A stretch of 64,000 bases of DNA, from the NCBI GenBank assembly GCA_036557885.1, contig DATBGS010000109.1, forward strand, positions 1 to 64,000. Direction: 5' to 3'. The position numbers and the translations under genes are program-made. Source of the DNA: DATBGS01 sp036557885. GTDB lineage: Bacteria; Chloroflexota; Ktedonobacteria; Ktedonobacterales; DATBGS01. Below are positions 1-6,625 of the stretch, piece by piece. The notes under the pieces are model-generated. The model did not search any database, was not told the DNA's origin, and saw nothing but the letters and a program-made list of their open reading frames with translations. How positions within the stretch are numbered: the stretch's first letter is position 1; each line of letters begins with the position of its first letter.

Positions 1-245
1 GGAGGCGTTGGCGCAAAGATGATTTGCTTGGCGTACAGGGTGTAGACTGTGGAGCCAACAACAAGCAATAGCAGAAGCGCAAACGCGACAGGATAGCGCT
101 GGAAGATATTGCGCGTGCCTTTGACAGAACCGCGTCGGCTAATGGGCCTACGGCGAACGGCAGCCCCTTCTATTTTGTTGGTATGCGCCCGCTGCACCCG
201 TGTGGTCCGTCGGGCTGCGCTGCGCTTGTCGGTTGTTCTGGGCAT
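1..245 (-). CDS. N-terminal part of a membrane-anchored protein (runs off the window)
   Basis: Reading from an ATG at 245 towards position 1 gives 81 open codons that continue past the window edge. The first 50 residues are very rich in Arg, Lys and Thr. A hydrophobic segment at about residues 52-71 follows, containing the run ALLLLLVVGSTV. This predicts a single N-terminal membrane anchor with the basic end in the cytoplasm and the missing bulk of the protein outside. A GAGAGG ribosome site lies about 10 bases before the ATG. The gene is divergent from uvrC. The visible part is not enough to name a family. Confidence 0.6.
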   Translation of the reverse strand, partial: MPRTTDKRSAARRTTRVQRAHTNKIEGAAVRRRPISRRGSVKGTRNIFQRYPVAFALLLLLVVGSTVYTLYAKQIIFAPTP

Positions 246-311
246 GAAACGCTGTTTCCTCTCGTCTTCCCAATTAGGCAGGTGATGAGTTCCTACGCGC
301 CCACTGATGCT

Positions 312-340
312 TTGCAGTCGCGGTGCGCATGCCATATAAT
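312..340 (+). promoter_or_regulatory. Sigma70-like promoter for uvrC
   Basis: TTGCAG at 312-317 and a perfect TATAAT at 335-340 are separated by 17 bases. Transcription would start near 347, leaving a leader of about 100 bases. That leader contains a hairpin at 375-404 (GGGA/TCCC outside ACCCTCT/AGAGGGT). Confidence 0.7.
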
Positions 341-455
341 AACCCTGTGAGCTACTCCTGGTCAAGGAAACACAGGGAATGTGACCCTCTTGGAGAGGGT
401 TCCCAGGCTCCTCTGATATAACGAATGACGCTCAACAAATGTCCTCGTGGGTGTT

Positions 456-2525
456 ATGAACGAGAAGATTCAAGCAACCCTGCAATCGCTTCCAACACGG
501 CCAGGCATCTATCTGTTTAAGGATGCTGCTGGCACGCTGCTCTATGTTGGCAAGGCCACGTCGCTGCACAGTCGGGTGCGCTCGTATTTTGCTGAAAGCG
601 CCGATCTCAGCCCCAAAAACCGCAGTATGGTTTCCAAGATCGAGGATATTGAATTTATTGTGGTGGGGAGTGAGGTTGAGGCGCTGATTCTGGAGTGCAA
701 CTATATTAAGCAGTATCGCCCCAAGTATAACGTGCTGCTGAAAGATGATAAGAATTACCCTTATATCAAGGTGTCTCTAACAGAGGATTTTCCGCGCGTC
801 TATCGCGTGCGCTCTTTTAAGCAAGATGGCAACCGCTATTTTGGCCCGTATCCCAGCGCCGGGGCGGTAGATGCGACTCTTGATCTGCTGAATAAACTTT
901 TTTCCTATCGGACCTGTCGCTATGATGGCGCGGCCTGGGCGCCGCCGCGTGACCAGGAAGCCTCGCCGGGCTGGAAGCCTAAATATCTGCCGCGCCCCTG
1001 CACGCAATACTACATTCATCGCTGTGGGGCGCCTTGCGTGGGCAAGGTGTCGCGCCAGGAGTACGATGCGTTGATTCGTCAGGTGCTGCTGTTTCTGGAT
1101 GGGAAGCATGAGCAGGTGCTGGATGATCTGAAGCGGCAGATGGAGACGGCAGCAGAAAACCTGGAGTTTGAGCGGGCAGCGGCCCTGCGTGACCGGGTGC
1201 GCGCGGTGGAGCAGGTGCTGGAAAAGCAGAAGATTATCACCACGACTGGCCCCGGAGATCAGGATGTGGTGGCGCTGGCAAGCGCAGAGGATGAAACCTG
1301 CGCGCTGGTCTTCTTCTTCAGAGGCGGCAAACTGGTTGGGCGCGAGTATTTTCTGCTGGAGGGCACACGCGAGGCAAGCCAGGCCGAGGTGATGGGGTCA
1401 TTTATTCAGCAGTTTTACGATAAAGCGCAGCATGTGCCCCACGAACTGGTGTTGGAACACGAGCCAGAGGATGCGGAGGCGCTCGGCAAGTGGCTGCGCC
1501 AGAAACGTGGCGCGGCAGTGACGCTGACGGTGCCGAAGCGTGGCGACAAGCTGCGCCTGGTGGAGATGGTGACGCAAAATGCCAGAGAGGTACTGGAGCA
1601 GCAGCGTATCAAATGGCTTTCCGATAGCCAGAAAACGGCCCTGGCATTGGAAGAGTTGCAGCAGGCGCTCAATCTGCCCGCGCCGCCCCATCGGGTGGAG
1701 TGTTACGACATCTCGAACATTCAGGGAACGTCGTCGGTGGGGGCGATGGTGGTCTTTGAAAATGGCCGACCCAAGCCCAGTGAGTATCGCCGTTTTCGCA
1801 TTAAGACGGTAGAAGGGGCCAACGACTACGCCAGCCATCAGGAAGTGCTCTACCGGCGCTTCAAGCGTGCTCAGGCCAAAGGAACAACGATCTCTAACGA
1901 GGAACAGGGTGATGAGCAGGAGTTAGAAGGACAGGCTTCCCCAGCGGAGGAAACTGCTCCTGCTGAGCTACAGCCTGTTTTGGTTGATGAGTTGGCAGAG
2001 CGCCTGGAAGCGCCAATAAATGAGGCAACTGTTGCTTCAGAGAAAGCCGAAGGCTGGGCCATTTTTCCTGATCTGGTAGTGATTGATGGCGGGAAGGGGC
2101 ATGTGGCAGCGGCGCAAGAGGCGCTGCACATCCTTGGGGTAGAGGTACAGGTAGTGGGAGTTGCCAAAGAAGATCACAGCAGCACCAGCCAATATGAAGA
2201 ACTCTGGCTGCCGTTTGCCACCGAGCCGCTGATTTTGCCGCGTGGGTCGCAGGGGCTGTATTTGATACAGCGTATTCGTGACGAGTCTCATCGTTTTGCC
2301 ATCACCTATCATCGCCAGGTGCGCGCTGGCCGCACCTTTCAATCGCTCCTGGATGAAATCCCTGGCATTGGCCCAAAGCGCAAGAAGGTTTTGCTGAGGC
2401 ATTACGGCTCGGTGCGCGCGATCAGTCAGGCGAGCCTGGAAGATCTGGCAGCGCTCGATGGGATGACTCGTGACGCCGCCGAGCGCATTAAAGAGTTTAT
2501 CGGGGCACGTCAGAGCGCGGAATAA
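456..2525 (+). CDS. uvrC: UvrABC system protein C (excinuclease subunit)
   Basis: UvrC makes both incisions flanking a DNA lesion in nucleotide excision repair after UvrA/UvrB loading. The GIY-YIG nuclease comes first (GIY at residues 17-19, YVG at 30-32, numbered from ATG 456). A UVR UvrB-binding helix pair follows at about 217-250. The RNase H-like endonuclease half contains VECYDIS (about 414) and IDGGKGH (about 544), and tandem helix-hairpin-helix motifs occupy about 632-689 (IPGIGPKRKK). The protein is 689 residues against about 610 in E. coli. The difference is mainly an acidic Glu/Ala-rich insert at about 470-535 that splits the RNase H fold. A GTG at 447 is an alternative start; neither has a clear ribosome site. 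Confidence 0.97.
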   Translation: MNEKIQATLQSLPTRPGIYLFKDAAGTLLYVGKATSLHSRVRSYFAESADLSPKNRSMVSKIEDIEFIVVGSEVEALILECNYIKQYRPKYNVLLKDDKNYPYIKVSLTEDFPRVYRVRSFKQDGNRYFGPYPSAGAVDATLDLLNKLFSYRTCRYDGAAWAPPRDQEASPGWKPKYLPRPCTQYYIHRCGAPCVGKVSRQEYDALIRQVLLFLDGKHEQVLDDLKRQMETAAENLEFERAAALRDRVRAVEQVLEKQKIITTTGPGDQDVVALASAEDETCALVFFFRGGKLVGREYFLLEGTREASQAEVMGSFIQQFYDKAQHVPHELVLEHEPEDAEALGKWLRQKRGAAVTLTVPKRGDKLRLVEMVTQNAREVLEQQRIKWLSDSQKTALALEELQQALNLPAPPHRVECYDISNIQGTSSVGAMVVFENGRPKPSEYRRFRIKTVEGANDYASHQEVLYRRFKRAQAKGTTISNEEQGDEQELEGQASPAEETAPAELQPVLVDELAERLEAPINEATVASEKAEGWAIFPDLVVIDGGKGHVAAAQEALHILGVEVQVVGVAKEDHSSTSQYEELWLPFATEPLILPRGSQGLYLIQRIRDESHRFAITYHRQVRAGRTFQSLLDEIPGIGPKRKKVLLRHYGSVRAISQASLEDLAALDGMTRDAAERIKEFIGARQSAE

Positions 2526-2694
2526 GACGCTCTCCCAGTGGTGTGCTATACTATTTAGCAGGGAGGGTGTGAGCACCAACCACGCGCCCACAGCCTGTAG
2601 AAAGGGCATCACGACGCCCCATGTGGTGGGTATCTGCATGCGCGTTTCCTCGCTTTGTATCAATTTCTCTAACTGATCAGGGAGGCTGATCACC

Positions 2695-3027
2695 ATGCCA
2701 ACATATGAGTATTTGTGTCGCCACTGTGGACATCGTTTTGAAGCCTGGCAGCATATGACGGATGATCCGCTGACGGTCTGCCCGAATTGCGGGAGTGAAA
2801 TTCATCGCGTCCTCTACCCGGCAAGTATTGTGTTTAAGGGGTCGGGGTTTTATAAAACGGAATACGGCGCCAATGGCGGGGACGCCAACAAGGAAGCGGC
2901 ACAAAGCAAGACGGAATCAGGCGAAAGCAAGACGAGTACGCCAGAAACAAGTAAGGCGTCGTCAGAAAGCAGCAAGAGCGAGGGTGGCAGTAGTTCTTCT
3001 TCGCCAACAACGACAGCGGCTGACTGA
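2695..3027 (+). CDS. FmdB-family zinc ribbon protein with Ser/Thr-rich tail
   Basis: This 110-residue protein starts with the FmdB/CxxC_CXXC_SSSS zinc ribbon: two CxxC pairs (CRHCG and CPNCG) within the first 35 residues, presumably holding one zinc. The segment YPASIVFKGSGFYKTEY is typical of the family. From about residue 58 the chain becomes a low-complexity tail of Ser, Thr, Glu and Lys that is probably disordered. The ribosome site AGGGAGG lies 9 bases before the ATG. The gene sits 5 bases before dtd, so the two are probably cotranscribed. The family was named after a putative formamidase regulator, but no activity is established for most members. Confidence 0.85.
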   Translation: MPTYEYLCRHCGHRFEAWQHMTDDPLTVCPNCGSEIHRVLYPASIVFKGSGFYKTEYGANGGDANKEAAQSKTESGESKTSTPETSKASSESSKSEGGSSSSSPTTTAAD

Positions 3028-3032
3028 GCACT

Positions 3033-3539
3033 ATGCGCGCAGTTATTCAACGGGTGAGCCGCGCCGAGGTCCAGGTTGACGGAGAAGTGGTGGGGGCGAT
3101 CAGCCAGGGTTTGCTGATTTTGCTGGGAGTGGGCCAGGGCGACACCGTCGAGGAAGCGCGACTTCTGGCCGAGAAGATAGCGCATCTGCGAATCTTCAGT
3201 GATGCCGAAGGCAAATTCAATCATTCAGCGTTACAGGTGGGCGCGGCTTTTCTGGTTGTTTCTCAGTTCACGCTGTATGCCGATACCCGGCGGGGTCGGC
3301 GCCCCGGCTTCACTGGCGCGGCCCTCCCAGATATTGCTGCTCCTCTGGTAGAGCGCTTTATGCAAGAAGCGCGGGCGCTGGGGCTGGCGGTTGCTGGCGG
3401 CAAATTTGGCGCGCATATGGAGGTGGAACTGGTCAACGATGGGCCGGTGACGATTTTGCTCGACAGCGAAGATTTTAAGTTGCCCCGCAGCCAAAAACAG
3501 GTCAACCACTCGGAAAGAGAAGATAATTCAGGTCGCTAA
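3033..3539 (+). CDS. dtd: D-aminoacyl-tRNA deacylase
   Basis: DTD hydrolyses D-amino acids (and glycine mischarged on tRNA-Ala) from tRNA, a chirality proofreading step in translation. The 168-residue sequence has the family signature SQFTLYAD at about 77-84 and the second active-site motif NDGPVTI at about 134-140, which carries the Gly-Pro that rejects L-amino acids. The last 18 or so residues extend beyond the usual DTD end and are polar, probably a disordered tail. It follows the FmdB-like gene by 5 bases and precedes the tRNA-Ala/leuS transcript, so three consecutive loci concern tRNA charging quality. Confidence 0.95.
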   Translation: MRAVIQRVSRAEVQVDGEVVGAISQGLLILLGVGQGDTVEEARLLAEKIAHLRIFSDAEGKFNHSALQVGAAFLVVSQFTLYADTRRGRRPGFTGAALPDIAAPLVERFMQEARALGLAVAGGKFGAHMEVELVNDGPVTILLDSEDFKLPRSQKQVNHSEREDNSGR

Positions 3540-3546
3540 AAAATAC

Positions 3547-3575
3547 TTGCAAATTGCCTGAAGATGTGTTATAGT
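3547..3575 (+). promoter_or_regulatory. Sigma70-like promoter of the T-box/tRNA-Ala/leuS transcript
   Basis: TTGCAA at 3547-3552 and TATAGT at 3570-3575 are 17 bases apart, immediately downstream of dtd. Transcription would begin near 3582, just before T-box stem I. No second promoter-like pair was seen between here and the tRNA, so this promoter probably serves the riboswitch, the tRNA and leuS together. Confidence 0.7.
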
Positions 3576-3793
3576 GGAAGGGCAATTCTAAGAGCGTTGC
3601 AATGACCAGGAGTAGTAGGTCAGCTTTTGCAGAGAGTGGGCCGGTTGGTGCAAGGCCCTCATCCATGACCGAACTCGCCTGGGAGCAGTGATGGTGAAGC
3701 TAGTAGCCGTCGCCGGGTTGCCTCCGATAGAGGGCGTATGAGCGGGCAGCCGCTCGGTGGCAGAATTACTCAAAGCCAAATCCCATTCCACAT

Positions 3794-3869
3794 GGGCCTG
3801 TGGCGCAGTTGGGAGCGCGTCTCAATGGCATTGAGAAGGTCAGGGGTTCGAATCCCCTCAGGTCCACCA
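3794..3869 (+). tRNA. tRNA-Ala (anticodon GGC), CCA encoded
   Basis: All cloverleaf arms pair. The acceptor stem is 3794-3800 with 3859-3865 and contains the G3:U70 wobble that is the main alanine identity element. The D stem is GCGC/GCGC, the anticodon stem TCTCA/TGAGA, and the anticodon GGC lies at 3827-3829. The T arm is AGGGG TTCGAAT CCCCT. The discriminator is A at 3866 and CCA is encoded at 3867-3869. The gene lies inside the leuS T-box leader on the same strand. It has no obvious promoter of its own, so it probably depends on the promoter at 3547 and on processing of that transcript. Confidence 0.97.
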
Positions 3870-3929
3870 CTATGCTAAGAGCCGATTCTGGTTACTGAGC
3901 GCTGCCAATGCGGGTGGTACCACGAAAGC

Positions 3930-3969
3930 GCCTTTCGTCCCGGTAGGGGGCGAAAGGCTTTTTGTTTTT
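3930..3969 (+). terminator. T-box regulated intrinsic terminator before leuS
   Basis: GCCTTTCG (3930-3937) pairs with CGAAAGGC (3951-3958), extended inward by CCC/GGG, and is followed by TTTTTGTTTTT. The 5' arm can pair instead with CGAAAG at 3923-3928 in the T-box antiterminator, the usual mutually exclusive switch. Confidence 0.93.
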
Positions 3970-3987
3970 AGGGCGAGGAGGCCGCCA

Positions 3988-6453
3988 ATGATGACGCGCA
4001 CAAAGTACAGACCTGCCGAAATTGAACGCAAATGGCAGGCAGACTGGGACAGCCAGGGCATTTATTACGCAAAAGATGATGCACCCAACCCCAATTACTA
4101 CAATCTGGTGATGCTGCCCTATCCATCGGGCGATCTGCATCTGGGGCACTGGTACAACTATACTGGCATAGATGCACATGGGCGCTTTATGCGCATGCGC
4201 GGCTGGAATGTGTCGCAGCCAATGGGTTTTGACGCTTTTGGCCTGCCCGCGGAAAATGCGGCGATCAGGCATAATATCCAACCGCGCACCTGGACGCTGG
4301 AGAACATCGAGCGCATGCGCGTACAACTGCGCAAGATGGGCGCGTGCTGGGACTGGCCGCGCGAGACGGTGAGCTGCCTGCCCGATTATTACAAGTGGAC
4401 GGAGTGGCTGTTCCTGCAATTTTACCAGGCAGGACTGGCCTATCGCACCAAGGCGCCCGCCAACTGGTGTCCTTCGTGCAACACGACACTGGCAAATGAG
4501 CAGGTGGTAAACGGAACCTGTGAGCGCTGCCATACGCTGGTCATTCGCAAGGAGATTGACCAGTGGCTGTTCCGCATCACGAAGTATGCGGATGAACTGC
4601 TGGATTTCTCTGGGCTGAACTGGCCCGAAAAAACGGTGACGATGCAGCGCAACTGGATTGGCCGGAGCGAAGGCGCCGAGATTCGCTTTGTGCTGCGCGT
4701 CGAGCAGGAGAAAGTGGAGATACCCGTTTTTACCACGCGGCCAGACACGATCTACGGCGTCACGTTCTTTGTGCTGGCGCCAGAACATCCCCTGGTTGGG
4801 CGCATTACGACCACTGAGCAGCAAAAAGCGGTAGAAGGCTATGTTGATCAGGCCCGACGCGAATCCGAGATTGAGCGGATGAGCACGGAGAAGGAGAAAA
4901 CGGGCGTCTTCACTGGAGCATATGTCACCAACCCTGTCAGCGGCGAGCAGGTACCAATCTGGATTGCGGATTATGTGCTGATGAGCTATGGGACTGGCGC
5001 GGTGATGGGCGTTCCGGCGCATGACCAGCGCGACTTTGAGTTTGCGCGCAAGTTTGGCCTGCCCATTCGTCAGGTGATCAATCCACCAGAAGAGGAGCCG
5101 AGCGACCCGGCAACCTGGACCGAAGCCAAAGCGCATTATGGCGTGATGATCAATTCTGGCCCTTTTAATGGCACCCCGCTTGAAGAGGCGATCAAGGCAG
5201 TGACGCGCTACTGCGAGAAGCAGGGCATTGGCAAGGCGACAGTGAGCTACCGGCTGCGCGACTGGCTGGTGAGCCGCCAGCGTTACTGGGGTGCGCCCAT
5301 TCCGATTGTATACTGCGAGAAGGATGGCATCGTGCCGGTGCCAGAAGACCAACTGCCGGTGCTGCTGCCTGATGAGGTGGAGTTTAAGCCGACGGGTGAG
5401 TCGCCGCTGCGCTATGTGAGCGAGTTCCTGAACACGACCTGCCAGAAGTGCGGTGGCCCGGCAACGCGCGAAACCGATACACTGGATACGTTCCTGTGCT
5501 CGTCCTGGTACTTCCTGCGCTATATAGACCCCAAGAACGACCAGGAAGCCTGGAGTAAAGAAAAGATTGCCAAGTGGCTGCCGGTAGATATGTATATGGG
5601 CGGCGCTGAGCATGCCGTGATGCATCTGCTGTATGCGCGTTTCTTTGTGAAGGCACTGCGCGATATGGGGCTGCTGAACTTTAACGAGCCGTTCACGCGC
5701 CTGTATCATCAGGGAACGGTGCTGGGGCCGGATGGACAGAAGATGTCTAAGTCACGTGGCAATGTGGTGGCGCCTGATGATGTGGTGGATGCGTTTGGGG
5801 CAGATGCGGTGCGCGGCTACCTGATGTTTATGGGTCCGTTTGATCAGGGCGGCCCGTGCAGCATTCAGGGCATCGAGGGCGTTTCGCGCTTCCTGAACCG
5901 GGTCTGGAATCTGGTGCAAGATTCGGCTGAGGCGTTTAGCGGCGCGGCAGTGGTGGATACAGAGATTGGGCGCGAGATCAAGCGCACCACCCACAAGGCC
6001 ATCAAGCGCGTAACAACTGAATACGAGCATATTCGCTTTAATACGGCGCTGGCCGGGATGATGGAGTTGAGCAACGCGCTGATCAAGGCGCGCGAGACGG
6101 AAGCCGTTCGGACGGCTGAGTATCGCCAGGCGATAGCAGTGCTGCTGAAGCTGCTGGCGCCGCTGGCTCCGCATATCACTGAGGAATTGTGGCATCAGAT
6201 CGGTGAACACGAGAGCATTCATGTGCAGCTCTGGCCGATCTATGACGAGGCGCTGACGCGGGATGCAGTGGTCACGGTGGTGGTGCAGGTCAATGGTAAG
6301 GTGCGCGAGAAGCTGGAGGCAGCGCCGGATGCCAGCGAGGAAGAGGTGCAGGCGCTGGCGATGGCAAGCGAGCGGGTGAAAGCCAACCTGGGCGGCAAGG
6401 CACCAAAGAAGGTGATCTATGTGCCTGGGAAGCTGATCAATCTGGTCGGGTAA
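3988..6453 (+). CDS. leuS: Leucyl-tRNA synthetase
   Basis: LeuRS charges tRNA-Leu and edits misactivated norvaline and isoleucine. The class I signature HLGH is at residues 51-54 and KMSKS at 585-589. The CP1 editing domain is present, with TTRPDTIYG and GTGAVMGVPAHDQRD. A zinc-type CPSC/CERC knuckle lies before it in CP1, and a second, CQKC, comes later. The C-terminal domain ends with the typical VNGKVREK and a KVIYVPGKLINLV-type tail. The length of 821 residues is normal for bacterial LeuRS. A GAGGAG ribosome site lies 7 bases before the ATG, and a second ATG follows at once. Expression is predicted to be controlled by the leucine T-box just upstream, so uncharged tRNA-Leu(GAG) should raise it. 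Confidence 0.98.
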   Translation: MMTRTKYRPAEIERKWQADWDSQGIYYAKDDAPNPNYYNLVMLPYPSGDLHLGHWYNYTGIDAHGRFMRMRGWNVSQPMGFDAFGLPAENAAIRHNIQPRTWTLENIERMRVQLRKMGACWDWPRETVSCLPDYYKWTEWLFLQFYQAGLAYRTKAPANWCPSCNTTLANEQVVNGTCERCHTLVIRKEIDQWLFRITKYADELLDFSGLNWPEKTVTMQRNWIGRSEGAEIRFVLRVEQEKVEIPVFTTRPDTIYGVTFFVLAPEHPLVGRITTTEQQKAVEGYVDQARRESEIERMSTEKEKTGVFTGAYVTNPVSGEQVPIWIADYVLMSYGTGAVMGVPAHDQRDFEFARKFGLPIRQVINPPEEEPSDPATWTEAKAHYGVMINSGPFNGTPLEEAIKAVTRYCEKQGIGKATVSYRLRDWLVSRQRYWGAPIPIVYCEKDGIVPVPEDQLPVLLPDEVEFKPTGESPLRYVSEFLNTTCQKCGGPATRETDTLDTFLCSSWYFLRYIDPKNDQEAWSKEKIAKWLPVDMYMGGAEHAVMHLLYARFFVKALRDMGLLNFNEPFTRLYHQGTVLGPDGQKMSKSRGNVVAPDDVVDAFGADAVRGYLMFMGPFDQGGPCSIQGIEGVSRFLNRVWNLVQDSAEAFSGAAVVDTEIGREIKRTTHKAIKRVTTEYEHIRFNTALAGMMELSNALIKARETEAVRTAEYRQAIAVLLKLLAPLAPHITEELWHQIGEHESIHVQLWPIYDEALTRDAVVTVVVQVNGKVREKLEAAPDASEEEVQALAMASERVKANLGGKAPKKVIYVPGKLINLVG

Positions 6454-6482
6454 ACATTCGGAGAAGCAGCAAGCCTTTTGTC

Positions 6483-6527
6483 ATCATGGCGAGCAACCTT
6501 CATTCAATGAAGGTTGCTCGCCATGAT
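6483..6527. terminator. Perfect 22-bp inverted repeat after leuS
   Basis: A 22-base arm at 6483-6504 is repeated exactly in reverse complement at 6506-6527 with a single base between, giving a very strong hairpin. The T tract downstream is weak (TTTGTCTT), so Rho-independent termination is likely but not certain. The position between leuS and the next gene supports a terminator role. Confidence 0.7.
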
Positions 6528-6625
6528 TTGTCTTGCAGTCCGGCGCCATTTCTGCTATCCTGAAAGGGATAAGAGCGGCGATGCTTGCTTGATTAGAGAC
6601 TGTCAACGTAGACAGGGAGGCGCGC

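Larger units (their letters stand above)
3582..3969 (+). promoter_or_regulatory. Leucine T-box riboswitch controlling leuS, with a tRNA gene inside it
   Basis: T-box leaders read the charging state of a cognate tRNA and choose antitermination or termination. Stem I is visible at 3595-3690: basal CGTTGC/GCAGTG, CCAGG (3606-3610)/CCTGG (3678-3682), the AGTAGTA loop-E side (3611-3617), GGTCA/TGACC, and the AGAGAG plus GGTTGGTG apical region. The specifier loop reads GAACTCG (3671-3677), giving codon CUC for leucine and matching leuS downstream. The hairpin GAGCGG/CCGCTC lies at 3740-3755. The conserved T-box motif GGGTGGTACCACG is at 3912-3924; its UGGU (3915-3918) fits an ACCA tRNA end. The terminator is at 3930-3969. 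A complete tRNA-Ala occupies 3794-3869, between stem I and the T-box motif. Paired flanks TGGCAG (3758-3763)/CTGCCA (3902-3907), CTCA/TGAG, AGCCA/TGGTT and AATC/GATT place it on a connecting stem. Confidence 0.93.

Noticed and set aside
3756..3764. A possible earlier T-box motif (CGGTGGCAG) before the tRNA
   Set aside because: It lacks the ACCACG half and no terminator follows; its bases fit better as the 5' arm of the stem around the tRNA.
3892..5709. 605-codon open frame antisense to leuS
   Set aside because: It lies fully opposite a certain gene, has Arg/His-rich unnatural composition and no recognisable motif; such shadows are common opposite GC-rich genes.
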